Shown: positions 42,582-54,700 of the stretch, one piece after another
Layout of the letters: every line of letters starts with the position of its first letter
How positions within the stretch are numbered: position 1 is the first letter of the stretch
Origin: Calocera cornea HHB12733
Lineage: Eukaryota > Basidiomycota > Dacrymycetes > Dacrymycetales > Dacrymycetaceae
Direction: 5' to 3'
DNA length: 64,000 nucleotides
Assembly: GCA_001632435.1 (NCBI GenBank)
Contig: KV423930.1
Coordinates: 218,901-282,900 of the forward strand
Notes under the pieces: model-generated
Told to the model about the DNA's origin: nothing
The model's database searches: none
Seen by the model: the letters and a program-made list of their open reading frames with translations, nothing else
Position numbers and translations under genes: made by a program

Positions 42582-44227
42582 GCTCGTAAATAAGTCTTGC
42601 TTGTAATCAGTCGATCTCGTGGACGAAGAAGAAGGGAGAAGGTACAGTGTAATTGCGCGTAGTGGGGAGTTTTAAAGCGGAAATTATCAGCTAGCGCTGA
42701 GCTTCCAATGGATGAGTTCGTTGCTGTTGATGACCAGAAAACTATTCAGACGTACACCTGACACATCGAGAGCATGCGAAGCGTCCTTGATGAGGGTTGT
42801 TTTGTCGATGCTGTGAGTACGCCTGTGTCCGTCTCTAGGCAACGACGAGAGCAGATACTAGTCTCCGAAACTTCCTTCATCATCGCGTCAACATGAGAAT
42901 CGCGCTCCGGTATGATGCTCTGGTTACAAAGCAGGCACAGTAGTCCGGTAGGCAGTCTCATAGCCATGCGGATAAATTTGGCATGGATTGCTGTGGCAGT
43001 CTTGCTGGCAGAACGCCGAGTGTTCTGCAATGCGTCCACATCGGCCCGACTGGAGAAGGCGATAACGGGGGGCTCTTCCCTGCGCTTCGATGGATGCTGT
43101 CCTCAAGACACTCGGCGGGACCGAGTCATGGGAGAAGCGATTCTTCCTGGGAAGAGGCTCTGCTAATCACGCGGGCTGTGCGGGGCCAGCGTCTTTATTT
43201 GAGGACGTGCACGTCGACACTGCTCTTGCTTCCCTCACGCGCTTGCGCTCCTGCAGTAACTTCACCCCCTAACGAGATTAGCTAGTCTTTCTGAATGCGC
43301 GAAGTCTCTCAACGACCCACACCACTCGATAATGGGGTGTCTGATATTACCACCGATTGGGGTATGGTCTCGGTGTCCACGGCCCAAGATGTCCTAGAGG
43401 CCCTTGAGGGACGAAATAATTTGGCTTATACCCCCGAGTGGCTGAGTCGGGTGCAATACTAATTTAGCGTACAAATACAAAATCATTTGTACACTTTTCT
43501 ACAGCAATTAAGGTTTTCCGTATACCTCCGCTCTGGGGGCATAACTTGTGGTATGCTCCCGTGAAAAGCATTGATTGCTGATTTTGTGTCACACATGAGA
43601 TAAAATGATTTCTTGGGGGTTGTCTATGTCTACTTATTCCCCACTATACCGACTAGTGTGCATTTCTCTCTGCTTTAATTATTGCCGGATGTTTGCAAAG
43701 ATTCAGAATCTCAGTGGCTGTACCCAGTGCCCTCTGGATGGGCCCTCAGCGCTGCCACCATGGTATTGCTTGACGCGGACACCGTGCAAGCTGTGCTAGG
43801 GTCCACTGGAAGGAAAGCCTGAACGGAGGCAGAACAGCGGATGCAGATTGGCTCTCCCCTTGTTGGCACAGCCACCCGTTTCAATAGGCATTTTCGGACA
43901 TTCATTGGAGAAAGTCTGCTCATCACTTGGTAATATGAAGTCAAAACATCAGAACATGTTTTAACACTCTAAAATGCTAGTTTGAATGATTTGAATTTTC
44001 TGAATTCATTTGTTGTAAGTAGTACACCTTAAAAAGTGGCCAGTGGCGTGCAAAATGCGGAAGCAAACGGAGGTATACCCTATTCAACCTTACATTTTGG
44101 TGCGGGGCTCGGCCTCTCCACCAAAATCCCCTATCAATTTGCTGTGCCTCCGAATAGCGTGTCGGAGGCAAATCCTTTGTTTCGGAGGTAAATACGCTCG
44201 CACCTCAAATTGGTACCGCAAATTGGT
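42582..44227. other. 1.6-kb stretch without a supported gene
   Basis: Short minus-strand frames at 42,720-43,100 are not recognisable. 43,300-44,040 is clearly AT-richer, with an 8-bp-arm hairpin (43,469-43,492: GTACAAAT...ATTTGTAC) and GGAGGCAAAT / GGAGGTAAAT words (44,163-44,192). It looks like decayed mobile DNA. Confidence 0.4.
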
Positions 44228-46248
44228 ATGTCCCAGGCGCTTGACACGTTGCCCTGCATCAAGATCATCGCTGGAATTGCTGCGACGATCCTCCAAGTGG
44301 TACAGGTGCGGCCTATCCGGGCTACTTGGAAGTCATAAGCTCATCTACCTGTCTGTGCAGGATGTGCACACAAACAAGGAAGATTGCCAGAGACTCTGCC
44401 GACATGCGGAGAAGATCGTTGTATCCCTGGCCAGAGCGCAGCATGACCAAGGTGTGGATGAGGATGCGGACCTTAAAGAGGATCTGGAGGAGGTTACTAC
44501 GTACGGCAGTGCTGCTGTCATCTGATAGCTGGAAAATCTGACGAAGACGTCAGGGCAATGTACGAGATCTTGCGATTTCTCGAGCGAGAACGAAACTCCA
44601 ATCTCGGATTGCGCATCCTTCGTAAGGAGCGGACTGCATCAATGGTGAAAGACCTGGATAGCCGACTGAATGAAGCATTCCGTATCTTTCAGGTGTGTTT
44701 CGGCGCAAAACAAATATTCGAGATGCTTGATGCAGTAGCCAGATCCGTTCCAGCGTCAGTCTTCGACAGTCTCAGAAGGCAATGGCAAGACAGCTCGAGC
44801 AAATCCAGGACGTGATTGTAAGATAGTTTGCCACTGCCCATGACTGGTAATGACAGCCTCCCAGGTCCAGTCTCGATCCCTAACACCGGGGACGCCTGAC
44901 TCGTCATTTGCAAATCAAATGCTTCCCGAAGGCGTCTACCAGATCATCAACGTATCGACTGGTCGTGCGATTGAGAGAGGGCACACCGGCACCGATGACA
45001 CCTTTCTTGTGCCAGCACTGGAATGCCGCTCTCGACGACAGCTCTGGTCCGTAATGTATTCACCGCGGCACGAGAAAGGATATTGGATACGGAGCTTGTT
45101 TGACGGGCAAGTTCTTGATAACCTTGCCCGCGGAACTCTTCCCTGGGCTGGCGCATACAAGCTCCACGGCGATACTTGGCAGACATGGGAGATAGAGCCG
45201 AAGAGTGAGGCAGGGTACGTGTCGGGGAGTTACGTTTCACGACATACCACTGAACCCGGATACCAGCGGGTCGACAACATACACCATCAAGACTGTGTGC
45301 AACGGTTCGGTGCTCGATTCCAACTGCCCGAAGCTCTCTCAATGCACTCGAATACATTGTCGCGGCAAGCGTGCTGACGCAGTGTCGCAAGAGTGGAATT
45401 TCGTGTTACTTGAACTTCGACCACCTCCCAAGGCTGAGAGTGTGTTCGGTCTCCAGGATGCCCTGTTCATTCAGAACAAGTACTCCAAAGGGTATCTGAC
45501 GCAGCAAGACGACCTGAATCAGCCGGAACATCCAAACATTACCGCCCAACAAGATGCGACAAGTGGTAGCGCGTGGCACTTCCTCTATGCGACCAAACCC
45601 GGAGTTACAGGACCAAACAAAGTCTTCTATATCATGTCGGCCTATTACGGAAGTGCGCTGGATCATTGCAACCAGCGATTTCTTCATGCCTCGGTCGGCC
45701 TCAAGGACAACGACCATCTGTGGTGGGAAGTCATCCCCAGTGGTGAATGCACTGTACTCTTCAAGAATCGTGCAAGTGGGAGGCTTTTATGTCATGGGGC
45801 ACCGAATGGCACTGAACAGGCACAGACTATGGATGAAGCTGAATATCAGAATCCGATGTGTCAGTGGCATGTCAGTGATACCCCTCGGGGCCAGGAGCAT
45901 CATGACACGTGTATCATATACGATCCATATCTCTACCTCAACGATCCGATCCCCGCACTGCAACCCACTTCCAGCACGGCGGGATCACTGCTTCAGGTCC
46001 CAACTGCGAACAAGGCGGCTACTTCTGTCCCGTGGCAGAATTCCCTCACTGTCCGCCGACGAAGGGAGTTGGAGGAAGCAGCTCAGAAGGAACGAAAGCT
46101 TCTAGCCAAGGTTGCTGGTCAGGGCTACTCTACCTTTGTCCTTGGACCGGACGAGATCGATGCCGCAAACAAAGTGGAGTGGGAAAGCGTCAAGCTGTTT
46201 AATGTCTCCGATACGACTGGGAAGGGCTACCGAGAGCCGCGCTGCTGA
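44228..46248 (+). CDS. MLKL/HeLo-like helical domain fused to two R-type beta-trefoils
   Basis: Exons join in frame across introns at about 44,306-44,360, 44,504-44,554, 44,699-44,740, 44,818-44,865 and 45,211-45,264. The N-terminal ~190 residues form an amphipathic helical bundle: LPCIKIIAGIAATILQVVQ, NKEDCQRLCRHAEKIVVSLA, YEILRFLERERNSNLGLRIL, VKDLDSRLNEAFRIF. This pattern matches the fungal MLKL-like (HeLo/HELL-type) N-terminal domains. Then six repeats follow, each a strand pair ending in a Trp motif: GVYQIINVSTG...RQLW, YWIRSLFDG...WQTW, TYTIKTVCNG...SQEW, FIQNKYSKG...SAW, FYIMSAYYG...LWW, LFKNRASGR...CQW. That makes two beta-trefoils of the ricin-B type. A charged C-terminal tail (RRRRELEEAAQKERKLLAKV) ends at 46,248. 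Likely role: carbohydrate- or ligand-gated membrane or cell-death effector; this is inference. Confidence 0.7.
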
Positions 46249-46453
46249 GTCAACTCGATGGAGCCCGGACAACGAACGCGTGCACATAGACCATATCTTG
46301 CCGCCGAGCGAGATTTGTATCGCAATATCTCATGCTATTAGCTACAATTGAAGTATGTATATGGCTACATGCCGTGCTTCTCTACGGTTCCTTCCGATCA
46401 AGCTTATTGTGTGGGACGGAGTCCTGTGTCGACAACATCGCAGCCCCAGAGGG

Positions 46454-49400
46454 TTACTTCCGCTTCTCCTCCTTGTTGCCTTCATCAGAGTTCACCTTCT
46501 CATTCGCACTGAGTTGAATACAGTCAGAGGGAAACGACGACAAAAGGATGACCACTTACTCCTCCTGGAAGTGGTAGACATCACGGCGACCGTTGCGGAC
46601 GCTAGCCTGCTTACTTTGACCGCTGGCAGCTGAAGGGACGCCCCCGGTCTCGTCCGCTTCATCCTGCTCATGCACGATGGTAAGACGGCGCAGGTTCTCA
46701 ATGAAGTCCTCATATTCCTCGCGCTTTGTTCCTCGCTGATGAATAGTCAGACGGAATCCCAGACGTGCATGGAAAGTGCAGTTACCTTGCTCTTGCCCAG
46801 ATTGTCCAAGAACTACGGGGACCCTGCATGAGATCCACGATCCCGCCCGAGATTGGTCACTTACCGTAATCTTGTTAAGCATGTAGTAGACGAGGGCCAG
46901 AATGATGATTACGCCAAAGGAGAATATCCAAACCCGAACCACGGTGACGATATCAGTGTGGCTAGACGGGGCATCAGAAGGTTGTCTCGGAGGGCGTGCA
47001 GAGGGGGAGAATGCGTACCCGTTGTGCGGATCCGTGCCAGAAATCCAACCGAAGATACAGAAGATGGAGGCGAGTATGTCGATCGCCAACAGTGCACCAA
47101 CCTGTTTGGGCGTCCTCAGCACTAGCCAGCAGGCACCAGTTGCTTAGCTCACCAATTGCCAAGACGGCAAGGTGCCACCGCCACGAGTAACAAGAATGAG
47201 CCAGTTCTGGCCGCACCGTCAGCCAACATATTCCTGATAGTTTGTATTGCTCACCTCTGTTAAGGCAATTTCTAGGAACAAAATTTCTTGGACGCTGCCC
47301 CAGTTTTGGATTATGCCCCCATGATCACCGGAAACCGATAGGAACAGCGTGCCACGCAACACCCAAGTGCCTGTTGAGGGCTGACATTAGTCTGGATCCA
47401 GCCGGTTGGAACGGGTCACGGCATACCTGCGGCTAGGAGGGCACCGAGAACTGTAGAGATCAACCAAATCTTGGGCAACTGCCATTCGACGGGCGCTCTG
47501 GCAAAGGGTGCGTTGTCATAAGCGATCGCAATGGTGCCGAGATCGGCGAAGAGAGCAATGAACACGATGAGATCAGAGCGGACTGTCTCATTCAACACAA
47601 GGATTGAGATAGTCTGAGCAGGCAGTTAGCTTTTGAACAACCTTCCTTGATCACTGAACATCGTACCAGATATATCTCCAGATGCAAGCAAAGGGCGATA
47701 CGGTAGACGATATAAGCCTTCATGCGATGGAAGATTTGACGGGCGACCTTGATGGCAGTGATGATGGTACTCAGGCCCTCGTCGAGGAAAACGACATCCT
47801 AGATGGTGTAGCTCAGTATGAGTATGCTGTGACAGTACAATTCCATACCGCAGCACTGCGTGCAGCATCAGAGGCGCCTTCTACCGCAATTCCACAGTCG
47901 GCTTTCTTCAGCGATGGCGCGTCGTTCACACCTGAATACCGTATCAGATTTGGCTATCGGAGTTATGGACGACCTACCATCACCAGTCATTGCGGTCAGA
48001 TGGCCTCTGTTTTGCAGAATTTCAACGACTTGATATTTCTAGAGAGCAGATTCAGCATCCCTAATCAAGTCCGATGCTGTTGACTAACGTTCTCTGGAGT
48101 GACTTCGGCGAAGCCGTCGGCGCTCTCGACAAAGTTGTGGAGCTGGCAATATGCGTCAGAGGCCGGCCCGGTAACTGTTGGTGCAAGAACGTACATCAGA
48201 GCCGGCCATCCCACCGCTCATCAGCCGTTGTGAATCATAGACGTTTGTGCCCAGGTTGAGTTGCTTGCACGTCTCGATGGCGATGGCAACAGCATCACCG
48301 GTGAGCATCTTGATCCGAACACCAAGTTGACCGGCTTCGGCGATGGTCTAAGGCCGGATAAGTCACATAGCCTAAGGGTCTGTCGGAAACATGACGTACC
48401 GATGCAGTATCAGAGCGCGGTGGGTCGAACCTAGACCAGTCTTCAATCAACTGAATACGCTGTCTGAGGGAAAGGGGCGAACATGGGAAGTAATCCCAAC
48501 ATCTTCCATCCTTGCCCCTTCTCCTGGATGGCGATACCTGCAACAAGTCAGGGAGTATCACTCGGTGGACCAGAGATACAGTCATACCAAGGGTGCGGAA
48601 ACCACGAGTGGCAAACTCCTGCGATTTTGCTCTAATCTGGTCAGCAAGCTCCCTAGGGGGCTTGCAAAGTCTCAAGATCCTGGGTTTAGGTTAGTAGTGA
48701 TGTACTTGCTCCGGAATGGTGAGACAGACGCATTTGGGGCCCCTTTCGCGCAGGTGTACTGCTTCCCATCGTGTTCGACCTCGGCAGTAATCCGCTTCGA
48801 GACGGGATCGAAGGGAGTGAATTTGTGAGTTATCCATCCACCCTACTATGCGTGAGAAGATTGCTGAGGTTCATGGGTGTGTTGACGTACCTTGAGCATC
48901 TCCCTGGCCTTCGGATAGTCCTGGTCGGGATTGAGCACGTCGTAATATCTGGGATGATGCAGGAGTACTGACCTTTAGGGTGACGATCGTAACACGATCA
49001 ATAGGGTCAAGTGCCTTGATGTTGTGCGAAGAGGCCAGAACGGCAACGGCCAGCCTGTGAGTCGATTGCTCAGCTTGCGGGTGGCAAAGGCAATAAGCGG
49101 TCTTACATCCAGTTGACATCCACATTCTCGCAGGCCCAAGCTACGATATTTAGTCAGTGCCATGGGGTTCACCGAGCCTGAGAACATACGCTCATGGACG
49201 CTCAGCTTGTTGGCAGTCAAAGTACCGGTCTTGTCGCTGCAAAGGATGTCGACACCTGCGAGGGACTCGATGGCCGTCAACTTCTGAACGATTGCCTTCT
49301 GCTTGGCCAAGTACGCAGCACCAACGGCCATGGTCGTAGTTGTAACGCAAGGCAGGCCAACAGGGACACCGATGATGAAGAAAATCAGGGAGTAGATGAG

Positions 49401-51083
49401 CAAGTTGTTGTCCTGAGGAGTCGAGATGTTGAGTCCACGGAAGAAGCCGCCAATCCAAACGGCAAACAGCCAGATGATAACGCTTTGGTACCGTTGTGAG
49501 CGACTGACCACTCGAGTTTGCGAAGCTCTTACAGAATGAGGAGCGATGTTCCAATTTGATTCATGACCTGCTGGAAGTGTCCTGTGCCGCTCGAATTGGT
49601 GACAAGACCGGCAGTCTTTCCGACGAAAGACTGTTTCGCCGAGTTGATAACAACAATGTAGACCTGACTGGCTTCAGCACCGAGACAGCTTCCGTGATAA
49701 TTCGAATTCTCACCTTGCCCCGCTTGGTGTTACAGGTGTAGTAAACCTCATCGCCGACATCTGTCCCTTCATCAGTTTTTGTCCAATGACGTGAAAATGC
49801 CACATACACTTGTCCACTGCCAAAGATTCTCCTGTGATCGCAGACTGGTCGACTGAAAGGACGGAAGGGCCCTTGTCAATGCCCTTGTCTTCATCGTCTT
49901 CATTATCCTTCTTTTCACCCTTCTTGTCGTCCTCGTCGTCTTTCTCCCCCTCGACATCTGGGCGCTCCTCGGCGTCCGAGTGCACGTCACCAGAGGTCTT
50001 CCTATCTTCACTCGTGCGGTCATCGTCGGCCTTGTCCGGGGCGTGGTCGCCCGCCGTTGGCTTCTCATTGGGGTCCTCGCCGGTTGGCTTATCGGGGCTG
50101 GTCTCAGGTACCTCCTTCCGTTCCTCTGTACCGTTTGCAGGTATATCAGGGGCAGGAGGAGCTCCATTCCCTCCTTTCTTATTCTTCTGCTCTTTCGACT
50201 GCTGCTTTTTATCCAGTATCTGCTTTGCTTTCGAACCGTCCTTGTCATCGTACGAGGCCAGAATACGGCCATCGGCCGGAATCGTTTGGCCTTCCTCAAC
50301 AATACAGATGTCACCCGGAACGATATCACGAGCGTCGATTTCCAGCTCCTTCCCGCCGCGCACGACGGTTGCCTTCATGGCGATGCCAGCTTTGAGCTTT
50401 TCGACAATATCTCCGGCCTGCTTCTCCTGGTACCAGCCGACAAATGCGTTGAGTAACAGGATTGCGCACTGAATGCGTCGTTAGACTGTGTGCTCAAGAG
50501 CGAAGTCTTCTGGGACGCACAATGACACCCAAATCAATCCAGTCCAACAGGCCAGCGGCGAGCACTACGGCGACCTCCATGACTGCGCGATGGTCAGCGT
50601 TGTGTTCATTTGGGCATACATGGACAAACCATAGAGAATCGGCCCGCGGAAATAGCCTATGAACTTGAGGAAGACGTTATCCTTCTTGCTCTCTAGCTCG
50701 TTGTAGCCAAACTTCTGGCGGCGCTCGGTGATGGCACTGTCATCCAGACCCTTGGTCATGTCGGTCTCCATCCAGTTCTTGGGCACCGTCTTTTCTGTGT
50801 CGTCTTCGACCTCGACGACTTTCCAGGGCATGTACCAGACTCGCGTCTTCTTCATCTTCTTCTCCTCGCCATCTCCCGCCTCCTCGTCGTGCTTACGTTG
50901 GCGTTCAGCCTCGCGGTCGATGAACTTGAGCAGGGTATCATATTCGTCGCTGCCCTCAATGTTATCGTCGGTGTCGTCTGCTGCTGGCTCTTTGCCATCG
51001 TTGCGTTGAGCCTCCTTATCTGGATCGCCCTTCTCCGGGTCCTTGTGGTGTCCCGGGTGCCTGAGCTTCTCTGCTATAGCCAT
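46454..51083 (-). CDS. PMA1: Plasma-membrane H+-ATPase (P3A-type)
   Basis: It pumps protons out at the cost of ATP and energises nutrient uptake. Reading from 51,083: [13 protein letters not shown], an acidic N-terminus, WNWMETD-like [32 protein letters not shown], an intron at 50,583-50,629, [40 protein letters not shown]. The actuator TGES motif ([12 protein letters not shown]) is preceded by a long charged insertion. Further on: [13 protein letters not shown] [27 protein letters not shown] (phosphorylated Asp), [25 protein letters not shown] spliced to [20 protein letters not shown], then M5-M10. The last exon (46,454-46,508) encodes [17 protein letters not shown]. At least fifteen short introns keep the frame. 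The C-terminal tail ([18 protein letters not shown]) is the usual autoinhibitory, kinase-regulated segment. Confidence 0.95.
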
Positions 51084-51784
51084 GGTGGCTGGGTATGTCT
51101 GTCGACGTGGGTGTTGAGGTGGTGAACGTCGATGGCAGCGTCCAAGAGGGTGAGGTTGAGGAGATAAGCAAGGACGCGAGGGACAGGAATGCCTGACTTT
51201 GAATCTCACACGCTGTCAAAGTGTGATGCGGCCTGGGGTGTATAAGAGGCTGCATTGCGGCAAGGCAGGATGGGACGGATATAGGTCACGGATATTGGGT
51301 GCGCGCCAATGACGTCGTCGCAGCGGTCATGGCCCGCGACAACACACAAGACCACCCGGACATTCGGTGGCGGTGCCCCCACGGCACGTGCAAGCCCGCA
51401 AGAGGCGGGCAGGCATTTGACGTCAGCAGGGTCCAGCCGACCCTGGTTAAGCAGGGGCAACCCCCACCACGGGCGAGGCTCCAATCCATTCTAGCAAAAT
51501 CATTTGCCGAACGAATCCAATATCGCGATATGACAACATTTCCCCTTCAACGAGGCTCCCCTCGCCGGACAACGTCCTCGGACTGGGTTGGCACGTGCAA
51601 GTCTTCCGGCCGTTCTCTCGATCCACACGGGAACGCGCTTGCGTGCTCACTAGGCTGAATGAAATACGCAGGTCCGATTGAGTATACTACTAGTACAAAT
51701 GCCAACAGTTCAGTCTCTACTGCAAAAGATAACAGGTATGCGGCGCCACATATACCACGGTCGCGATCAAGGGGAAACACACCC
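51084..51784. other. Promoter region of the H+-ATPase
   Basis: About 700 bp between the flippase stop and the H+-ATPase start on the minus strand. On that strand a TATA-like CTTATACACC lies about 160 bp before the ATG. No gene. Confidence 0.45.
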
Positions 51785-54700
51785 CTACAGAGCTCTAGGA
51801 CTGTAAGAGCTCGCGTACGAGTTGCTCGACTCGCGCCGCATGTCCCGGATCGTCTCCCCATCGTCCTCGGGGTCTGGCGTGGGCGGCCCGTTCGTCGCCG
51901 TCAAGTAGGTCGACGTCGACAGAACCGAGGCTGACGAACTAGAGGCCTCGCGGTTTCGAGTTGGCCGCATCTCGTACCCTCCACCGTCGTGCGGCTGCCC
52001 ACTCGGTGCGAGAGGATTGTGCTGGGTGACAGGTTGTGTCCACGGTGCCTGCACAGTCTCGATAGAATCCCGGTGATCATCTGCAGGAGGTTGAGACAGC
52101 GGATCACCCGACTGAGGCCGGGAAGCTTGGAACGTTCCCACCATGGGGGAAGGCATCGCGCTGCGAATGGCCGATGGGGAGTAGTAAGAGAGTGGGACAG
52201 GAGAATGAACGCCGTCGTGATAGTCAGGTTGGGGGGCAGGTCCTCCCAAGCCTTTCTCCCGAACGTCCATGTCCGTACGCGCATTTGGGCTAGAGAGGTA
52301 TGGCTGTGCCGAAAGCGGAACGTATGCTTCAGGATCGGTGTCGGAGAACGTGTCGGATGTAACCTCGTCACGACCAGTTACGGAGGTGTCGATCCTAGCA
52401 GCCTTCCGTCGACGAATGCCCAATTTCTCCTTCAGGTCACCCGCAACCCACATCTCGCGAACAATATCCTATAAAGAGTGTTAGATGATTCAGAGGTGCG
52501 GTGTTGTTCAGGACGTACTCGGTCCAGGGGCCTGAAGGACTGTTGAATGAAGTTCCAGATGAAACGTGGAATGAGTGCCAAGGAAATGACAAGAACCACG
52601 GTCGCCCAGAAGTTCATCAAAGGGAAGATAACCGAGGCTTCACCACTGAAAGTGTACGTGACGAATGCGGAATAGATCGCGATCCATATGAATATCAGCA
52701 GGATCGAGACAATAATGACAACCCAAGTCATAACAGTCCAACTGACAATCATATTAGATCTGATTCAGGCCTTATCACTTGCGACTCACTATTTCGTATT
52801 GAGGCCGACATAGATGTTGGAGGCAATCAAAGCCGCCACAGCAGCGGTCGTCCCGAAATCTGCTAGAGCTCCAACATCGCGGCCGTCCCAAGAAGATGCT
52901 GTGCCCATAGACCAAACAAGGTACGTGATGAAGTAGACGATCGCAGATTGGTAGAGGCCATCGACCATGTATGCCCAGAACTTGGTTCTGGTATACTCCA
53001 GCCCAAGGACTCCACGCTTGTAGAGCTGAGGGAAAGCCAGTGCGGCTTTTGCGTTGACATCTTGATCGAAGGCTGTCCCTCATCTGTCAGTTTCCTTTTC
53101 ATGTGAGCGAAAATACAGAAGAACCCACCACCCAAGACGATGACAGGAAGCGAGGTAAAGGCCAGATTCTGAAGGAGGATAAAAGTGTACTCAAACAGAT
53201 ACGTCGCGTCGAAACTGAAAATATCGGTCAGATATCGTTCGATAGGGTGATTTACAACACACCTATTCCAGAAGAGGAACCAAAACATTGCGACGGTCCA
53301 AATCACGTTCTTGTAGAAGAAGTTTGCATGCATCTCTGCAATGCGGATATAAGACCATCGACCATGCACGAGCAGCAGCTTCGTCAAGAAGCGGAACTGT
53401 GCAAATGCGTAATCTGCCGACATTGCCGCTTGGGAACCCTCTTTCCCGAGGAGACCGCAACCGACGTGAGCCTCCTGGATCATGGCCACATCGTTTGCCC
53501 CGTCTCCAATGGCAAGCGTCATGACATTGCGACCTTCTTTGACCTGAATTTTGACGTGAGTACAACTGGGAACAGTGTCTGAGGCGGGACGCACCAATTT
53601 GACCGTAAGCGCCTTCTGCGCCGGAGACACTCTGCAACACACGACGGTATCGCACTGAGTGCCCAGCGTGAGGAATAGCGGCTTCAGTTCTTCACTGAGT
53701 GCGTATCGAAGCGTGTCGCCATCTATGACCACAGCGAATCCGGTTGCACTGGTGCTGTCGGAGATTCTCTTCTCTGTCCGCGCGGCGCGTGTCATGGAAG
53801 CGATTTTGTTCAGACCTCCCTCGATCTGGTTCCGTGCTTCGCTAGCAGAGTCAGCAGAAATGATCATCACCTCCATACTGTTGGTGAGAAGGTTGCAGCT
53901 GAAGCCTGAAAGATCTATTCAATCGGAATTCAAAGGAGAAAAAGGATTGAGCATACCGATCTCGATAGCTGTCTGCAGCTTGTCACCTGTCAGTATCCAT
54001 AACTTGATGCCGGCCTGATGTAACATTTCTATTGCGTCAGGCACGCCTTCCTGCAGTTTATCTTCGAGGGCGGTGGCACCCAGGACGGTCAAAGAATGCT
54101 CGATCTGCTCGTTGGCCTCCTCAATCTTGTCGTCACGATCGTCCACAGCTGCGGCAGCCTCCTCGCTGACACGTAACCAGCTCGCAAATTCTTCCTCGGT
54201 CAGATACCGATACGCCAGGCAGAGTGTGCGCAGTCCACCGTTGGCGAACGTGTTCAGGTCCCTCTGCGTCGACTCCTTCATTTCTTGATCGTGATCTTTC
54301 GCAAGTCGTTCGTAAATCACGCTATCTGCGCCCTTGCAGTACAGCACAATCCTGCCTTCTGAGTCTCGCACTATGACGCTCATACGCTTCCGGGTGCTGT
54401 TGAACTCTAGGACCCGAAGGGGAAGGTACGTCTCCTTCTTGCCAAGAACTTCGATTTCCAAAGCTCCGTTTGATCGGACAAGGAAAGGAAAGCCCACGTC
54501 TCTGGCAGCGGATACCAGCGCGACTTCGTCGGGCGACTCTGCCTTATAATGAATGAGGTTAGGCTGCTCCCGCGGTTCTGGTCGATCGGGTAAGACCGTA
54601 TGACAGAGGGCGAGGGCACGGAAAAATGCAATAATCTTCTCCCTCTGCGGATTTGAGGTGTCGGCAAGGTGCTGAATAAGCTTCGGCGAGAGAAGTGTCA

